Positions 29,285 through 40,284 are shown, counted from the stretch's first letter. The stretch is DNA of 64,000 nt from Pseudoalteromonas shioyasakiensis (GCF_019134595.1 NZ_CP077770.1:2786501-2850500); one strand, 5' to 3'. Notes: a model not told the origin generated them from the sequence alone. Numbers and translations: made by a program.

Positions 29285-30610
29285 TTACCTCCTGTGAAAT
29301 AACGCCATCGTTTCAATATGCCCAGTATGCGGGAACATATTCATAAGCCCAATTTTTTCAATGCTAAAGCCTGCTTGTAAAATAATTGCACTGTCACGGG
29401 CTAAAGTAACAGGATCACAAGAGACGTATAAAATCGTTTTAAATTGAGTAAGTGGTAACTGCTCTAAAATAGCCATTGCGCCAGTACGTGATGGATCAAG
29501 AACTAACACGTCAAGTTCGGCACTAAACCAAGCAGCTGATTGCATTGATTTTGTTAAATCAAAACAATAAAAATCGGTATTCGACAATGAGTTAGTTTGC
29601 GCATTTTGTTTTGCTAATGCAACCGCAGAATCGACCCCTTCAACACCAATAACATATTTAGCATACTTTGCAATCAATAATGAAAAGTTACCAATACCAC
29701 AAAATAAATCCAATACCTGTTCATGACCTTGTAAATCAAGCCACTGTCTTGCTTGATGTAGCATAGCTTGGTTAACTTGTGGGTTAACTTGAATAAAGTT
29801 TTCAAGGCCAAACTCAAAGCGTAAATCATAAGCTGGTATCTGGTAGTACGGCATTGGATGGTCACTGTGATCAATTTCACCACTTTGTGATTGCCACACA
29901 ACACGCCAGCTATATTCATCACACGCCGCTACGACTATGGCTTTTAACTCTGCATTAATAGCTTTGGTATGCCTAATAACCACAAAGGCCGCATTATCAG
30001 CTTCACATAATTGTAAGTGACTAATACTACTCAGACCTGAATGGCTGTTGATAAGAACATCAAAAACTGAAAAAACGTCTTTAAAAGTGCTGCTCAGCAC
30101 ATCACAGCTTTCAATACTCACCAATTGTTTAGAGCCTTGAGCTCGATATCCTACGCGCATTTTCTTTGCGGCTTTGTCATGCATTACAGCAATACGCGCA
30201 GAGCGACGGTAATGGCGCTCTTCACTAAGCAGAGGTGCTTGCCAATTTAAGTCATCAGCTTTGGCAAACTTGCTAAACAGCTGGCTCACCGCAGCTTGCT
30301 TCTCAACCAATTGTTGCTCTGCATTAAGGTGCTGTAGCTGGCAACCACCACAAACCTGATAATGCTGACAAAAAGGAGTAACCCTATGCGCTGAGGCTGA
30401 TAGTACTTTTTTACAATCAGCACTGGCAAAACGTGCCTTATCTTCAATCAATAACGCTTTTACTTCTTCACCCGGCAAAGCACCATTAACAAAACAGACT
30501 TTATTTCCCTGCTTAGCAACGCCTCGCCCTTGGTGATCCATAGCAGTGACATTGAGGGTTAGCATTTTTTGCGAAACGGATTTCTTTTTGGCTTTGAAAA
30601 TCTGTGCCAT
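29285..30610 (-). CDS. rlmD: 23S rRNA (uracil-1939-C5) methyltransferase
   Basis: S-adenosylmethionine-dependent methylation of U1939 in 23S rRNA. 441 aa: an N-terminal TRAM domain (about 15-75), an iron-sulfur cluster site (FCQHYQVCGGCQLQHL plus an upstream cysteine), and a C-terminal Rossmann methyltransferase domain with VLDLFCGIGNFSL, DPSRTGA and the catalytic cysteine in LYVSCDPVTLARD. First gene of an rlmD-relA-mazG operon and divergent from barA, as in E. coli. Confidence 0.96.
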   Translation of the reverse strand: MAQIFKAKKKSVSQKMLTLNVTAMDHQGRGVAKQGNKVCFVNGALPGEEVKALLIEDKARFASADCKKVLSASAHRVTPFCQHYQVCGGCQLQHLNAEQQLVEKQAAVSQLFSKFAKADDLNWQAPLLSEERHYRRSARIAVMHDKAAKKMRVGYRAQGSKQLVSIESCDVLSSTFKDVFSVFDVLINSHSGLSSISHLQLCEADNAAFVVIRHTKAINAELKAIVVAACDEYSWRVVWQSQSGEIDHSDHPMPYYQIPAYDLRFEFGLENFIQVNPQVNQAMLHQARQWLDLQGHEQVLDLFCGIGNFSLLIAKYAKYVIGVEGVDSAVALAKQNAQTNSLSNTDFYCFDLTKSMQSAAWFSAELDVLVLDPSRTGAMAILEQLPLTQFKTILYVSCDPVTLARDSAIILQAGFSIEKIGLMNMFPHTGHIETMALFHRR

Positions 30611-30690
30611 CGGGCAACACCTTAATTATTGATAAAGCGGGAGTAAGTATATACTCTTAAACAACGATAATAATGATAACAACATTCTTT

Positions 30691-33459
30691 ATGACTAAAT
30701 TTGGCTTACGTGACTCAGTCTTAACCCTTACACTTATACCGACTGTGATCATAGGCTTGTTGCTGGGCGGTTATTTTACAATAAATCGTTACATTGAGCT
30801 CGATGAAATTTTGTATCAACAGGGCGTGACTATTATTGAGCCCCTCGCCATTGCTGTTGAGCAACCATTAATAAAGCGTGATAAAGCCTTATTAACTCGC
30901 TTAGTTAGTCATACACATAACAAACACTCCCCTGCTATCCAATCAATTGCTATTTTTGATGAAAACAATGAGTTAGTGATTTTTAGTAAATACCAAAGTG
31001 AATTCAAAGAAATTGTTAGCAGCAATGCAAACAGCATGGATGGCATTCAAGTACAAAATTCTGAGCACTATCTAACATTCTCTACTGCCATAATTAATCA
31101 TAGCCGCCAAGACATGATTTGGAATCATCACAGCTACCAAGCATCGCTAGGCACTGTGGTGATCATGCTCAACAAACAACAAGCCATTATTGGCCAGCAA
31201 CGGGCATTATTAGTCAGTGGCGTGGTAATTTTACTCGCGCTCATACTTGCCACCGTATTAGCGTTTAGATTAACTCGCATGTTTATTCAGCCTCTTAATA
31301 AGTTAGTACTAGCTACCGACAAACTCATTGAAGGTAAAGTAGACACAGGGCTTGATCAAAAAATGTTTGGCGAATTTGAGCTATTACGCACAGGTTTAAA
31401 TACCATTTCAGAAACCATGGTTGTACAACGTGATGAGATGCAAAAGCACATTGACCAAGCAACCTCTGATTACCGCGAAACACTCGAACAATACGAAACC
31501 CAAAATATTCAGTTAAGTATTGCTAAAAAAGACGCGCAAGATGCGAACCGAGTTAAATCTGATTTCTTAGCTAAAATGAGTCACGAATTACGTACACCAT
31601 TAAATGGTGTAATAGGTTTTACGCGCCAGCTTTATAAAACCCCGCTCAATAAGCATCAAAAAGATTATCTAGATACCATTGAACTGTCGGCAAATAGCTT
31701 ACTTACAATTATCAGTGATATTTTAGACTTTTCGAAATTAGAAGCCGGTGCCATGGAACTTGAGTCAATGCAATTCCAGCTCCGTGACAATATTAATGAA
31801 GTTATGACCTTGTTGGCACCAAGTGCCCACGAAAAGCAACTTGAGCTTTCAATATTTATCCATCCGCAAGTGCCAGACAACCTAACTGGCGACCCGACCC
31901 GCTTTAAACAAATTTTGATAAACCTATTAAGTAATGCCATTAAATTTACTGAAAAAGGCTCAATCAAGGTTGATGTTGGCTACCGTTTACTGGATGAAGA
32001 GCGCGCCTCGATTTTGGTGTCTGTCACCGACACCGGTGTGGGTATCCCTATGGATAAACAAGATGCGTTGTTTACACCATTTGGCCAAGCAGACTCTAGT
32101 ATCACACGTAAATTTGGTGGCACAGGTCTTGGGTTAATCATCACTAAACATATTGTTGAAGCGATGAATGGCCGCATTACTCTAAACTCAGCACCTGGTA
32201 ATGGTACCTGCTTTACGTTCAACGCCGTATTCAGAACGCCAAGTAACTCAATTACCAGTGACTTACCAACACAATCACTGATCAATAAACGTATTTTGTA
32301 TCTTGAGCCTCATGAGCATACCCATCAAGCAACGTTATCGCTACTGCATGAATGGCAAACTCGTGTTACCGCCTGCATGGATGAAGAAAGCTTCTTAAAT
32401 GAGATCAACAAAGACTTCAGCTACGATATTTGTATTATTGGCCATACCGCTACTATTGACGATATGCAGCAACTTAAGAGTTATGTAAAAGCAGTGCGTC
32501 CTGTCACTGATTATTTATACATAATGCTTAATACGGTTTCGCATAATATGCGTGAAGCCTTTGTTGGTAGCGGCGCAGATGCTTGCTTAAGTAAACCGCT
32601 TAACCACCGTAAATTATGTGAGGTACTTGCTGCGCCTTACCGTCTTGACCACCCGGTGCATAACATTGAGCAAGGTGATGAAAAATTATTACCACTTAAA
32701 GTACTGGTTGTTGACGATAACGATGCTAACCTAAAACTAATTTGCACCTTGCTTGAAGAACAAATTGAGCTAATAGATACCGCACATAATGGCTCACAAG
32801 CTTACAGCTTAAGTAAAAGCCATAAATATGACTTGATCTTTATGGACATCCAAATGCCAATTATGGATGGTATTACCGCATGTAAACTTATTCGCGAGTC
32901 ATCTCTTAATGAAGATACCCCTATCATTGCAGTGACTGCTCACGCCCTCGCAGGTGAAAAAGAGCAACTTCTTAAAGATGGCTTTAAAGGTTACTTAACT
33001 AAGCCTATTGATGAGGACATGCTAAAACAAATAATTAGCGATCATAGCCCGCAATCGCCGATTAATCGTGAACGTAGTAAAACTGCCGCAGTTGACTCAG
33101 AACCTCCATTTGAAAGTGCCCGCCTCGATTGGCAACTGGCACTTCAACGCGCAGGCGGAAAAGAAGAGCTAGCGCTTGAAATGCTCAATATGTTGTTACT
33201 CAGCGTGCCTGAAACCTTGCGCCTACTCAATGAAGCTATAGAAAAAGAAGATTGTGAACATGTACTTAGCATAGTACACAAGTTCCATGGCGCATGTTGT
33301 TACACAGGCGTACCAAAACTAAAATCACTTGCCGAAACACTCGAGACTGCACTAAAAGGCGATTGCGATTTAAATTATATTGAGCCTGAATTATTTGAGC
33401 TTGTTGATGAGCTGAATAATTTGTTAAGTGATGCAGGTATGGTTGAGCAACAACGATAA
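30691..33459 (+). CDS. barA: Hybrid sensor kinase BarA
   Basis: Tripartite histidine kinase that feeds the response regulator UvrY/GacA and so the Csr small RNAs. About 922 aa. Membrane segments near 9-31 and 170-192 flank a periplasmic sensor; a HAMP domain follows, then HisKA (MSHELRTPLNGVIGF), HATPase (LLSNAIKFTEKG, GGTGLGLII), a degenerate receiver (about 530-640), a true receiver with phospho-acceptor Asp in LIFMDIQMPIMDG, and an Hpt domain (VHKFHGACCYTG). MTKFGLRDSVLTL matches the BarA N-terminus, so the second ATG was chosen; neither start has a clear Shine-Dalgarno. Its partner uvrY is not in the window. Confidence 0.93.
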   Translation: MTKFGLRDSVLTLTLIPTVIIGLLLGGYFTINRYIELDEILYQQGVTIIEPLAIAVEQPLIKRDKALLTRLVSHTHNKHSPAIQSIAIFDENNELVIFSKYQSEFKEIVSSNANSMDGIQVQNSEHYLTFSTAIINHSRQDMIWNHHSYQASLGTVVIMLNKQQAIIGQQRALLVSGVVILLALILATVLAFRLTRMFIQPLNKLVLATDKLIEGKVDTGLDQKMFGEFELLRTGLNTISETMVVQRDEMQKHIDQATSDYRETLEQYETQNIQLSIAKKDAQDANRVKSDFLAKMSHELRTPLNGVIGFTRQLYKTPLNKHQKDYLDTIELSANSLLTIISDILDFSKLEAGAMELESMQFQLRDNINEVMTLLAPSAHEKQLELSIFIHPQVPDNLTGDPTRFKQILINLLSNAIKFTEKGSIKVDVGYRLLDEERASILVSVTDTGVGIPMDKQDALFTPFGQADSSITRKFGGTGLGLIITKHIVEAMNGRITLNSAPGNGTCFTFNAVFRTPSNSITSDLPTQSLINKRILYLEPHEHTHQATLSLLHEWQTRVTACMDEESFLNEINKDFSYDICIIGHTATIDDMQQLKSYVKAVRPVTDYLYIMLNTVSHNMREAFVGSGADACLSKPLNHRKLCEVLAAPYRLDHPVHNIEQGDEKLLPLKVLVVDDNDANLKLICTLLEEQIELIDTAHNGSQAYSLSKSHKYDLIFMDIQMPIMDGITACKLIRESSLNEDTPIIAVTAHALAGEKEQLLKDGFKGYLTKPIDEDMLKQIISDHSPQSPINRERSKTAAVDSEPPFESARLDWQLALQRAGGKEELALEMLNMLLLSVPETLRLLNEAIEKEDCEHVLSIVHKFHGACCYTGVPKLKSLAETLETALKGDCDLNYIEPELFELVDELNNLLSDAGMVEQQR

Positions 33460-33460
33460 A

Positions 33461-33520
33461 AGTTAGAAAGTTAGAAAGTTAGAAAGTTAGAAAGTTAGAA
33501 AGTTAGAAAGTTAGAAAGAA
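33461..33520. repeat. Seven tandem copies of an 8-bp unit after barA
   Basis: AGTTAGAA is repeated seven times without error from 33461 to 33516, starting 1 bp after the barA stop codon, and is followed by AGAA. It fills most of the gap to the next small gene, whose Shine-Dalgarno (AAGGA) lies just beyond. Being noncoding and 8 bp in period, a change in copy number would alter spacing but no reading frame. Confidence 0.95.
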
Positions 33521-33535
33521 TATCAAGGAAGATTA

Positions 33536-33862
33536 ATGTTTTTTATTTTATTTTTGTTTTTTACATCATTATCGTTCTTTTGGTTCATACTCAGTTCTAA
33601 AAAGCTTAGTGGGATGGCAAACGATTACGTAAAGATCAATTACACAGAGCAGTGGCAAGAATACGAAAGTAAAGCCCGTTTGATGAAGGCCAAATCTGAC
33701 TCAATGGTTATTCATTCAATCAAGAAAGGTGAACTGTCGGCAATAGATGATGATGTTTTAAAAAGCTTTAAGAAAAAGTATCAATATTTAGTCGCCCTAC
33801 TCTGCCTTTCGCCTTGGCTATCTTCATTACTTGCACAATTTATTGTTTATCTGAGTAAATAA
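33536..33862 (+). CDS. Small membrane protein of unknown function
   Basis: 108 aa with a hydrophobic N-terminal helix (about 1-20, Phe-rich), a charged cytoplasmic-like middle (about 25-82, Lys- and Glu-rich) and a second hydrophobic helix (about 84-105). AAGGA precedes the ATG by a normal distance, and codon use resembles that of its neighbours. The two-helix layout recalls UspB, but I cannot find convincing residue matches, so no function is given. It may be read through from barA, since no terminator or promoter separates them. Confidence 0.65.
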   Translation: MFFILFLFFTSLSFFWFILSSKKLSGMANDYVKINYTEQWQEYESKARLMKAKSDSMVIHSIKKGELSAIDDDVLKSFKKKYQYLVALLCLSPWLSSLLAQFIVYLSK

Positions 33863-33863
33863 A

Positions 33864-33892
33864 AACGCGATGGATATTATATCCACCGCGTT
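33864..33892. terminator. Hairpin between convergent genes
   Basis: AACGCG-TGGATA pairs with TATCCA-CGCGTT across a 3-nt loop with one internal mismatch. It sits between the small membrane protein gene and the convergent pdxJ. No T-run follows on either strand, so termination would be weak or factor-dependent. Confidence 0.55.
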
Positions 33893-33930
33893 CAGTATTC
33901 AAATTTGCTGGCTCTTATTAAGGACGTCAG

Positions 33931-34662
33931 TTAAAGTCTTGCTTCAATCATTAAACGTTTCATATCGCTGACTGCTTTTTCTAAACCATCAATCGCTGCA
34001 CGGGCAATAATCGCATGGCCAATGTTTAACTCATAAATTTCTGGCATTGCCGCAATGGGTTTTACATTGTGATAATGAAGACCATGGCCGGCATTAACGA
34101 TTAAACCTAAGCTATCAGCATATTGTACGCCGCTACGTATACGCTCAAGCTCAGTGTGAAGCTCTTCGTCATTTTCAGCATCAGCATAAGCACCTGTGTG
34201 AATTTCAACGTATGGAGCATTACACGCTTTTGCAGCGTCAAGTTGTGCGTTGTCGGCATCAATGAATAACGAAACCTTAATTCCCGCAGCTGTTAGCTTT
34301 TCTGTTGCTGCTTTTACTTTTTCAAAATTACCCACAACATCTAGGCCGCCCTCAGTGGTGAGCTCTTCACGTTTTTCAGGCACTAAACAAACATAAGCAG
34401 GTTTCACTTCAAGGGCGATGTCGATCATTTCATCGGTGACTGCAATCTCAAGATTCATACGTGTTTGAATCGTTTTTGCCATCACATATACGTCGCGGTC
34501 TTGAATGTGACGACGGTCTTCACGCAAATGAATGGTGATACCATCTGCACCAGCATGCTCTGCAACAGCTGCAGCATGCGCAGGATCTGGGTAACTCGTG
34601 CCACGCGCTTGGCGTAAAGTGGCAATGTGATCAACGTTTACACCAAGAAGAATATCTTTCAT
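33931..34662 (-). CDS. pdxJ: Pyridoxine 5'-phosphate synthase
   Basis: Last step of de novo vitamin B6 synthesis: condenses deoxyxylulose 5-phosphate with 3-amino-2-oxopropyl phosphate. 243 aa. The N-terminus [17 protein letters not shown], the catalytic-loop [14 protein letters not shown] and [11 protein letters not shown] and the closing phosphate-binding [10 protein letters not shown] are canonical. It lies 43 bp downstream of recO, the conserved order in E. coli. Confidence 0.97.
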   Translation of the reverse strand: MKDILLGVNVDHIATLRQARGTSYPDPAHAAAVAEHAGADGITIHLREDRRHIQDRDVYVMAKTIQTRMNLEIAVTDEMIDIALEVKPAYVCLVPEKREELTTEGGLDVVGNFEKVKAATEKLTAAGIKVSLFIDADNAQLDAAKACNAPYVEIHTGAYADAENDEELHTELERIRSGVQYADSLGLIVNAGHGLHYHNVKPIAAMPEIYELNIGHAIIARAAIDGLEKAVSDMKRLMIEARL

Positions 34663-34705
34663 TTTTTTACCTGTTTAATACAACGATTCAAGGCTGAACA
34701 TCAGC

Positions 34706-35392
34706 CTACTTAATAAATAACTCACGGCTTTTTAATGGCTTTTTACCAAGTAAAGGCTTGAGTAGGTATCGACTTAATTGCTTTGCCATATATAACACAT
34801 CAGGGGCGCTAAAGTCATGAGCTGCTATGGCATTTAATTGCTTTCCTGAAAAGCCACTATGGGGGTCGTCATGCAGTAAAAAACCGTATTCAGCAAAATA
34901 CTGGTAATTTGCTGCATCGTTAATTTCATCACCTTCGGCATCAACACTAAAATCAACGCCATAACCCAGCATCTCAAGTAACTGAAACTCATAAGAGCGC
35001 AGCACAGCTTGTAGGTTTTTAGTGGTTGATAATTCGTCTAGATGCTGCTTATAAAGATGATAAACACTTTCCATCGGCTCACTAATAGGTACGATACGAT
35101 TGGTTAATTCGTTCATATAGAAGCCGCAATAAAGCTCGGTACCCTGCAACATAGTTTGCCGGCCATGGGGTTCAAAACGATTAATGTATTTTAAATCAGA
35201 CTTGCCGCTATATTGTACGAGCAGAGATTGGAAAGGTTGTAATTGTGCTTTGTGTTTAGTGGCCTGGCGACCACTAACACGGGCCAGCATTCTCAGCTGA
35301 CCTACGCCTTCTACCAGCATATCGAGCATGACTTGCGAGTCGCTAAATGGACGTCGGTGCAGCAAGTATGCTGTGTAGAATTCGCTATCCAT
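34706..35392 (-). CDS. recO: DNA repair protein RecO
   Basis: Mediator that, with RecR, loads RecA onto SSB-coated single-stranded gaps. 228 aa: an N-terminal OB fold (about 1-80, AYLLHRRPFSDSQVMLDML) and a helical C-terminal domain (YRLYELLGYG-like FQLLEMLGYGVDF). No zinc-binding cysteines, as in the E. coli protein. It is 17 bp downstream of era. Confidence 0.94.
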   Translation of the reverse strand: MDSEFYTAYLLHRRPFSDSQVMLDMLVEGVGQLRMLARVSGRQATKHKAQLQPFQSLLVQYSGKSDLKYINRFEPHGRQTMLQGTELYCGFYMNELTNRIVPISEPMESVYHLYKQHLDELSTTKNLQAVLRSYEFQLLEMLGYGVDFSVDAEGDEINDAANYQYFAEYGFLLHDDPHSGFSGKQLNAIAAHDFSAPDVLYMAKQLSRYLLKPLLGKKPLKSRELFIK

Positions 35393-35409
35393 GGCGTGTA
35401 AGACTTTAC

Positions 35410-36342
35410 TTAGTCTTCACCATAGCCAAGGCTACGTAGCGCACGCTCATCGTCAGCCCAGCCAGACTTCACTTTTACCCAAAGTTCTAAAAACACTTTG
35501 TTATCAAGCATATCTTCAAGGTCTTTTCGAGCTTCACGGCCAATCACTTTGAGCTTTTCGCCTTTATTGCCGATCACCATACGCTTTTGTGTTTCACGCT
35601 CAACGAGGATCAAACCATTAATTTGCCAGACACCGTTTTCTTGCCATTTAAACTGCTCGATCTCAACGGTGACCGAATATGGTAGCTCATCACCCATAAA
35701 GCGCATCAGCTTTTCACGGATCACTTCAGCTGCCATAAAGCGCATTGAACGGTCTGTTACGTAGTCTTCAGGGAAGTAAAACTCACAAAGCGGTAAACGC
35801 TTTTTCACTTCATCTTTGATTAAATCAATATTTTTACCCTGCTTCGCAGAGACCGGCATAATAGCCACAAAATCAAATTTACCACCTAAAAACTGCATGT
35901 GCGGAAGCACTAAATCACGGTCTTTAACTTGGTCAATTTTATTCATCACTAATAATACTGGACGACCACTCTGACGTACTTTATTTAGTACCATCTCATC
36001 GTCTTCGTTCCAGTGTGTGCCTTCAACCACAAAGATGATAAGTTCCACATCGCCAATTGAGCTTGATGCAGCACGGTTCATTAAACGGTTAATAGCGCGT
36101 TTTTCTTCGACGTGTAAGCCTGGTGTATCAACATAAACAGCTTGGTATTTACCTTCGGTATGAATACCCATGATACGGTGGCGTGTGGTTTGTGGCTTAC
36201 GTGAGGTAATAGACACCTTTTGCTCAACAATATAGTTAAGTAAGGTTGATTTACCTACATTTGGGCGGCCAACAATGGCAACCATACCGCAGTGCGTATC
36301 TAGCTCTGCAGGTTCTTTGCTAATTAAATCATCAAGATTCAT
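35410..36342 (-). CDS. era: GTPase Era
   Basis: Essential GTPase that binds 16S rRNA and helps 30S maturation. 310 aa: G domain with [12 protein letters not shown] (P-loop), DTPGLH, and NKID motifs (about 25-190), then a C-terminal KH domain (about 215-300) with the RNA-binding [13 protein letters not shown]. The start overlaps the end of rnc by 11 bp, so translation is probably coupled. Confidence 0.97.
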   Translation of the reverse strand: MNLDDLISKEPAELDTHCGMVAIVGRPNVGKSTLLNYIVEQKVSITSRKPQTTRHRIMGIHTEGKYQAVYVDTPGLHVEEKRAINRLMNRAASSSIGDVELIIFVVEGTHWNEDDEMVLNKVRQSGRPVLLVMNKIDQVKDRDLVLPHMQFLGGKFDFVAIMPVSAKQGKNIDLIKDEVKKRLPLCEFYFPEDYVTDRSMRFMAAEVIREKLMRFMGDELPYSVTVEIEQFKWQENGVWQINGLILVERETQKRMVIGNKGEKLKVIGREARKDLEDMLDNKVFLELWVKVKSGWADDERALRSLGYGED

Positions 36343-37009
36343 TTTTAAGTATCTTTAAGGCTTTTTCAGCGGCTTTTTGCTCAGCTTTACGACGTGAGCT
36401 ACCTACTGAGATAATGCTATCCATCCCTTCAACAATACATTCAACCGTGAATGTTTGATTGTGCGCTTGGCCTTTTGTATCAATTACAGTGTAGCCAGGT
36501 AACGATAATTTGCGCGCTTGTAAGTATTCTTGAAGTAATGTTTTCGGATCTTTTTGATTTAAGCCCGGCGAAATTGCGTCAAGACGCGACTCGTACCAAC
36601 TTAAAATTAACTCACCACATTGTTCAATGTTTGAGTCTAAGAACACTGCACCAATAATCGCCTCTACGGCATCAGCAAGGGTTGATTCACGGCGAAAACC
36701 ACCGCTTTTAAGCTCACCCGGACCTAAGCGTAAGTAATCGCCTAAGCCAAACTCTAGGCCAAACTCAGCCAACGTTTGACCACGAACTAGGGTCGAACGC
36801 ATGCGGCTTAAATCACCTTCGCGTGCTTTTGGAAATTTAGTGTAAAGTGCATTCGCAATCACAAAGCTCAAAATCGAATCACCTAAAAACTCTAAGCGCT
36901 CGTTATGTTGGCCTTTATGACTGCGGTGCGTCATTGCCTGCTCAAGCAAAGCTTGATCAGTAAATGTATAACCTATTTTGTTGTATAACTCTGTTACGTT
37001 TTTTTTCAT
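36332..37009 (-). CDS. rnc: Ribonuclease III
   Basis: Double-strand-specific endoribonuclease that processes rRNA and mRNAs. 225 aa: catalytic domain with the signature [15 protein letters not shown] (about 38-52) and a second metal-ligand segment [16 protein letters not shown], followed by a C-terminal dsRNA-binding domain (about 155-222, [13 protein letters not shown] and [15 protein letters not shown]). It starts 2 bp after lepB ends. Confidence 0.97.
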   Translation of the reverse strand: MKKNVTELYNKIGYTFTDQALLEQAMTHRSHKGQHNERLEFLGDSILSFVIANALYTKFPKAREGDLSRMRSTLVRGQTLAEFGLEFGLGDYLRLGPGELKSGGFRRESTLADAVEAIIGAVFLDSNIEQCGELILSWYESRLDAISPGLNQKDPKTLLQEYLQARKLSLPGYTVIDTKGQAHNQTFTVECIVEGMDSIISVGSSRRKAEQKAAEKALKILKNES

Positions 37010-37011
37010 CG

Positions 37012-37947
37012 TTACTGAATATTACCTAGGCGTTCAAAACGAACACCAGTTGGAACCCAGCCTGGTAAAAAGTCATCTGGGCCATTCTCAAATTCAAAAC
37101 TCATCCATATAAAGACGGCTTTACCTACCAAGTTTTCTTTAGGTACAAAGCCCCAAAAGCGACTGTCTTGGCTATTATCACGGTTATCACCCATCATGAA
37201 ATAATGATCGGCAGGAACAACCCACTCGTCTGAGCGTGTACCTGGTTGTTGATAATAACGGCCTTTCATTTCAGGAGCTTGCGGGTTAATTAAAATATTA
37301 TGATTCACTGTGCTTAGGTTTTCTTCTAAGCGCACTAAATTCATCGAACCCTGCTTGAACTCGTCACTATTGAGGATTTCCATATCAATTTTGTTGTATT
37401 CATTACACAGCAAATCACCTTGCTGCGTTTCACCTTCGGCACATTTTGGCTGAATATAAAGGTGCTTATTGCGATATACAATTTTATCGCCCGGTAAACC
37501 AATCGTGCGTTTAATGTAATCCACGCGCTCGTCTAATGGGTATTTAAATACCACAATATCACCACGTTCAGGTTCATCAACATCAACTAACTGGCTGCGC
37601 CAAATTGGGTCTTTGATGCCATATGAGTACTTCTGCACTAAAATGAAGTCACCCACTAATAGGGTTGGCATCATTGAGCCTGATGGAATTTGAAACGGTT
37701 CAAAAATGAAAGAGCGAAAAATAGTGATCGCTGCAATCATCGGAAAAATTGACTTAGCCGTTTCAGTGATACTTGGCTCAGGCGCAATTAATGCAGCGGT
37801 TTCTTCGTCTAATTCGCCGCCTGCTGCATTTTGAGCAAGGGCAATGCGTTGCTGACGTTTTGGCGCAAACATAAAGTGGTCAATTAACCAAATTAATCCT
37901 GAGCCTAGCGTTAACAACACTAAGAAAATAGAAAAGTAACCCGCCAT
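37012..37947 (-). CDS. lepB: Signal peptidase I
   Basis: Inner-membrane serine peptidase that removes signal peptides from exported proteins. 311 aa with two N-terminal membrane segments (about 1-22 and 67-84). The catalytic Ser lies in [16 protein letters not shown] and the general-base Lys in [13 protein letters not shown]; the box-E motif [14 protein letters not shown] is complete. It is 26 bp downstream of lepA, as in E. coli. Confidence 0.97.
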   Translation of the reverse strand: MAGYFSIFLVLLTLGSGLIWLIDHFMFAPKRQQRIALAQNAAGGELDEETAALIAPEPSITETAKSIFPMIAAITIFRSFIFEPFQIPSGSMMPTLLVGDFILVQKYSYGIKDPIWRSQLVDVDEPERGDIVVFKYPLDERVDYIKRTIGLPGDKIVYRNKHLYIQPKCAEGETQQGDLLCNEYNKIDMEILNSDEFKQGSMNLVRLEENLSTVNHNILINPQAPEMKGRYYQQPGTRSDEWVVPADHYFMMGDNRDNSQDSRFWGFVPKENLVGKAVFIWMSFEFENGPDDFLPGWVPTGVRFERLGNIQ

Positions 37948-37973
37948 GCATTAATTCCTTTATTTACTTCTAA

Positions 37974-39761
37974 TTATTTACCAACTTTAAGGATAGCTAA
38001 GAATGCATCTTGAGGTACTTCAACGTTACCTAGTTGCTTCATTCGCTTTTTACCTTCTTTTTGTTTTTGTAGTAGTTTCTTCTTACGACTCACGTCACCA
38101 CCGTAACATTTCGCGATTACGTTTTTACGTAATTGCTTAACTGTTGTACGGGCAATAACATGCTGACCAATCGCTGCTTGAATCGCAATATCAAACTGCT
38201 GACGTGGAATTAAGTCTTTCAGTGCTTCAGCTAACTGACGACCACGTGATTGTGCAATATCGCGGTGTACAATAATCGCTAACGCATCAACACGCTCACC
38301 ATTAATTAATACGTCAACACGTACCATGTCTGAAGCTTGGAAATGCTTAAAGTTATAATCAAGCGATGCAAAACCACGGCTTGTTGATTTTAACTTATCA
38401 AAGAAGTCCATGACTACTTCAGCCATCGGTAATTCGTACGTCACCGCAACTTGCTTACCATGGTAGCTCATTTTAGTTTGTACACCACGCTTTTCAACAC
38501 AAAGCGTAATTACATTACCTAAAAATTCTTGCGGAACTAATATGTTAGCTTCAACAATTGGCTCACGGATTTCAAGAATATTATTCACCGGCGGTAAGTC
38601 AGACGGGTTATCAACCTGTTGAGTTCCATCTTTTGTCTCTACTTCGTAGATTACTGTTGGCGCAGTGGTAATAAGGTCAATGTCGTATTCACGCTCAAGA
38701 CGCTCTTGAATGATTTCCATGTGTAGCATGCCTAAGAAGCCACAACGGAAACCAAAGCCTAGTGCTGTTGAGTTTTCTGGCTCGAAGAATAACGACGCAT
38801 CGTTCAAGCTTAATTTATCAAGTGCATCACGGAATGACTCATAGTCATCTGATGAAATTGGGAACATACCAGCATAAACCTGCGGTTTAATGCGTTGGAA
38901 GCCTGGTAAACGCTCTGGAGCAGAATTACGTTGTAAAGTGATGGTATCACCTACAGGTGCACCATGGATTTCTTTAATACCCGCAATAACAAAGCCTACT
39001 TCACCGGTTTTTAGGATACCCGTGTTGGTTTGTTTTGGTGTGAAAATACCCACTTTATCAGCAATATGAACTTGATCATTCGACATGATCTTAATTTTAT
39101 CGCCCGCGCGCAATTCACCATGCTTAATACGTACTAATGATACAACGCCTTGGTATGGGTCAAACCATGAGTCAATGATAAGCGCCTGTAGTGGCTCATC
39201 TTTGTCACCTTCTGGTGGCGGAATATCTTTAACAATGATTTCTAATACTTCTTCAATACCAATACCAGTTTTAGCACTACATTGCACAGCATCTAGGGCA
39301 TCGATACCAATGATGTCTTCAATTTCTTCTGCTACACGAAGTGGATCGGCTTGTGGTAAGTCGATTTTATTTAGAACTGGAATAACTTCTAAGTCCATTT
39401 CGATTGCTGTGTAGCAGTTAGCTAAGGTTTGTGCTTCTACACCTTGACCCGCATCAACAACTAAAAGTGCACCTTCACAGGCCGCAAGTGAACGCGATAC
39501 TTCGTATGTGAAGTCAACGTGTCCTGGCGTGTCGATAAAGTTTAACTGGTATGTTTCGCCGTCTTTAGCTTTATAATTTAGCGTTACACTTTGCGCTTTG
39601 ATGGTAATACCACGCTCACGCTCAATGTCCATTGAGTCTAACACCTGCTGCTGCATTTCACGGTCTGTTAAACCACCACAAACTTGGATAAGACGGTCAG
39701 AGAGAGTCGATTTACCATGGTCAATATGGGCGATGATCGAAAAATTACGGATATGCTTCAT
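37974..39761 (-). CDS. lepA: Elongation factor 4 (LepA)
   Basis: Translational GTPase that back-translocates or helps assemble ribosomes. 595 aa: GTPase domain with [27 protein letters not shown] and VLNKIDLP, two beta-barrel/EF-G-like domains, and the LepA-specific C-terminal domain (about 490-595, [20 protein letters not shown]). First gene of lepA-lepB-rnc-era-recO-pdxJ on the minus strand; 70 bp separate it from rseC. Confidence 0.97.
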   Translation of the reverse strand: MKHIRNFSIIAHIDHGKSTLSDRLIQVCGGLTDREMQQQVLDSMDIERERGITIKAQSVTLNYKAKDGETYQLNFIDTPGHVDFTYEVSRSLAACEGALLVVDAGQGVEAQTLANCYTAIEMDLEVIPVLNKIDLPQADPLRVAEEIEDIIGIDALDAVQCSAKTGIGIEEVLEIIVKDIPPPEGDKDEPLQALIIDSWFDPYQGVVSLVRIKHGELRAGDKIKIMSNDQVHIADKVGIFTPKQTNTGILKTGEVGFVIAGIKEIHGAPVGDTITLQRNSAPERLPGFQRIKPQVYAGMFPISSDDYESFRDALDKLSLNDASLFFEPENSTALGFGFRCGFLGMLHMEIIQERLEREYDIDLITTAPTVIYEVETKDGTQQVDNPSDLPPVNNILEIREPIVEANILVPQEFLGNVITLCVEKRGVQTKMSYHGKQVAVTYELPMAEVVMDFFDKLKSTSRGFASLDYNFKHFQASDMVRVDVLINGERVDALAIIVHRDIAQSRGRQLAEALKDLIPRQQFDIAIQAAIGQHVIARTTVKQLRKNVIAKCYGGDVSRKKKLLQKQKEGKKRMKQLGNVEVPQDAFLAILKVGK

Positions 39762-39831
39762 AAACTGGATTCTAAACTTCTATATAAAATGGACTAAGTG
39801 TATAAAGCGACAATTTTACATTTAATTGGCT

Positions 39832-40281
39832 TTAATCACCATCTATTTGAGTGAAAGGAATAGTAATTGGGTGAATTTTTATTACTTTAATATCATGCTT
39901 AAGGCTCTTAACCCTTGATTTTGCTATAGCATAGCCCGTTAAGCCACCAATCACGGCGGCTAAAATTTGCCAGCCTTCTGCAAGTGAAAAAGCCGAAAAT
40001 GCGATTAAAGCAAACCCTAAACTAAACAAAAGGGGTAGCATGTAAACAGCCATAGCATGTTTAACTAAGTGGCTATCATCAAGTGCTAAAGTTACTTTTT
40101 GCCCTACTTGGAGCTCTTTTTCGAAGGTATAAGGAAAGGTTTTTTTAGCTGTTCCAAACAACTTTGCAAAAACTTGCGAACCACAACGACCATTACAGCC
40201 GGCACAGGCTTGCTTTTGTTCTGCTTCTAAATTCGCTATCGTGCCTTTAACCGACACGACAGTGAGTGTTTGTTCAATCAT
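39832..40281 (-). CDS. rseC: RseC/SoxR-reducing protein
   Basis: 149-aa inner-membrane protein. An N-terminal domain with four cysteines (ACAGCNGRCG) precedes two membrane helices (about 78-97 and 103-120). In E. coli RseC helps modulate sigma-E activity and in other bacteria supports SoxR reduction. It is the last gene of rpoE-rseA-rseB-rseC, 3 bp after rseB. Confidence 0.93.
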   Translation of the reverse strand: MIEQTLTVVSVKGTIANLEAEQKQACAGCNGRCGSQVFAKLFGTAKKTFPYTFEKELQVGQKVTLALDDSHLVKHAMAVYMLPLLFSLGFALIAFSAFSLAEGWQILAAVIGGLTGYAIAKSRVKSLKHDIKVIKIHPITIPFTQIDGD

Positions 40282-40284
40282 GAT

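Noticed and set aside
33536..33862. Small membrane protein as UspB
   Set aside because: Length and two-helix layout agree, but residue matches are too few and rhsB/uspA-type context is absent.
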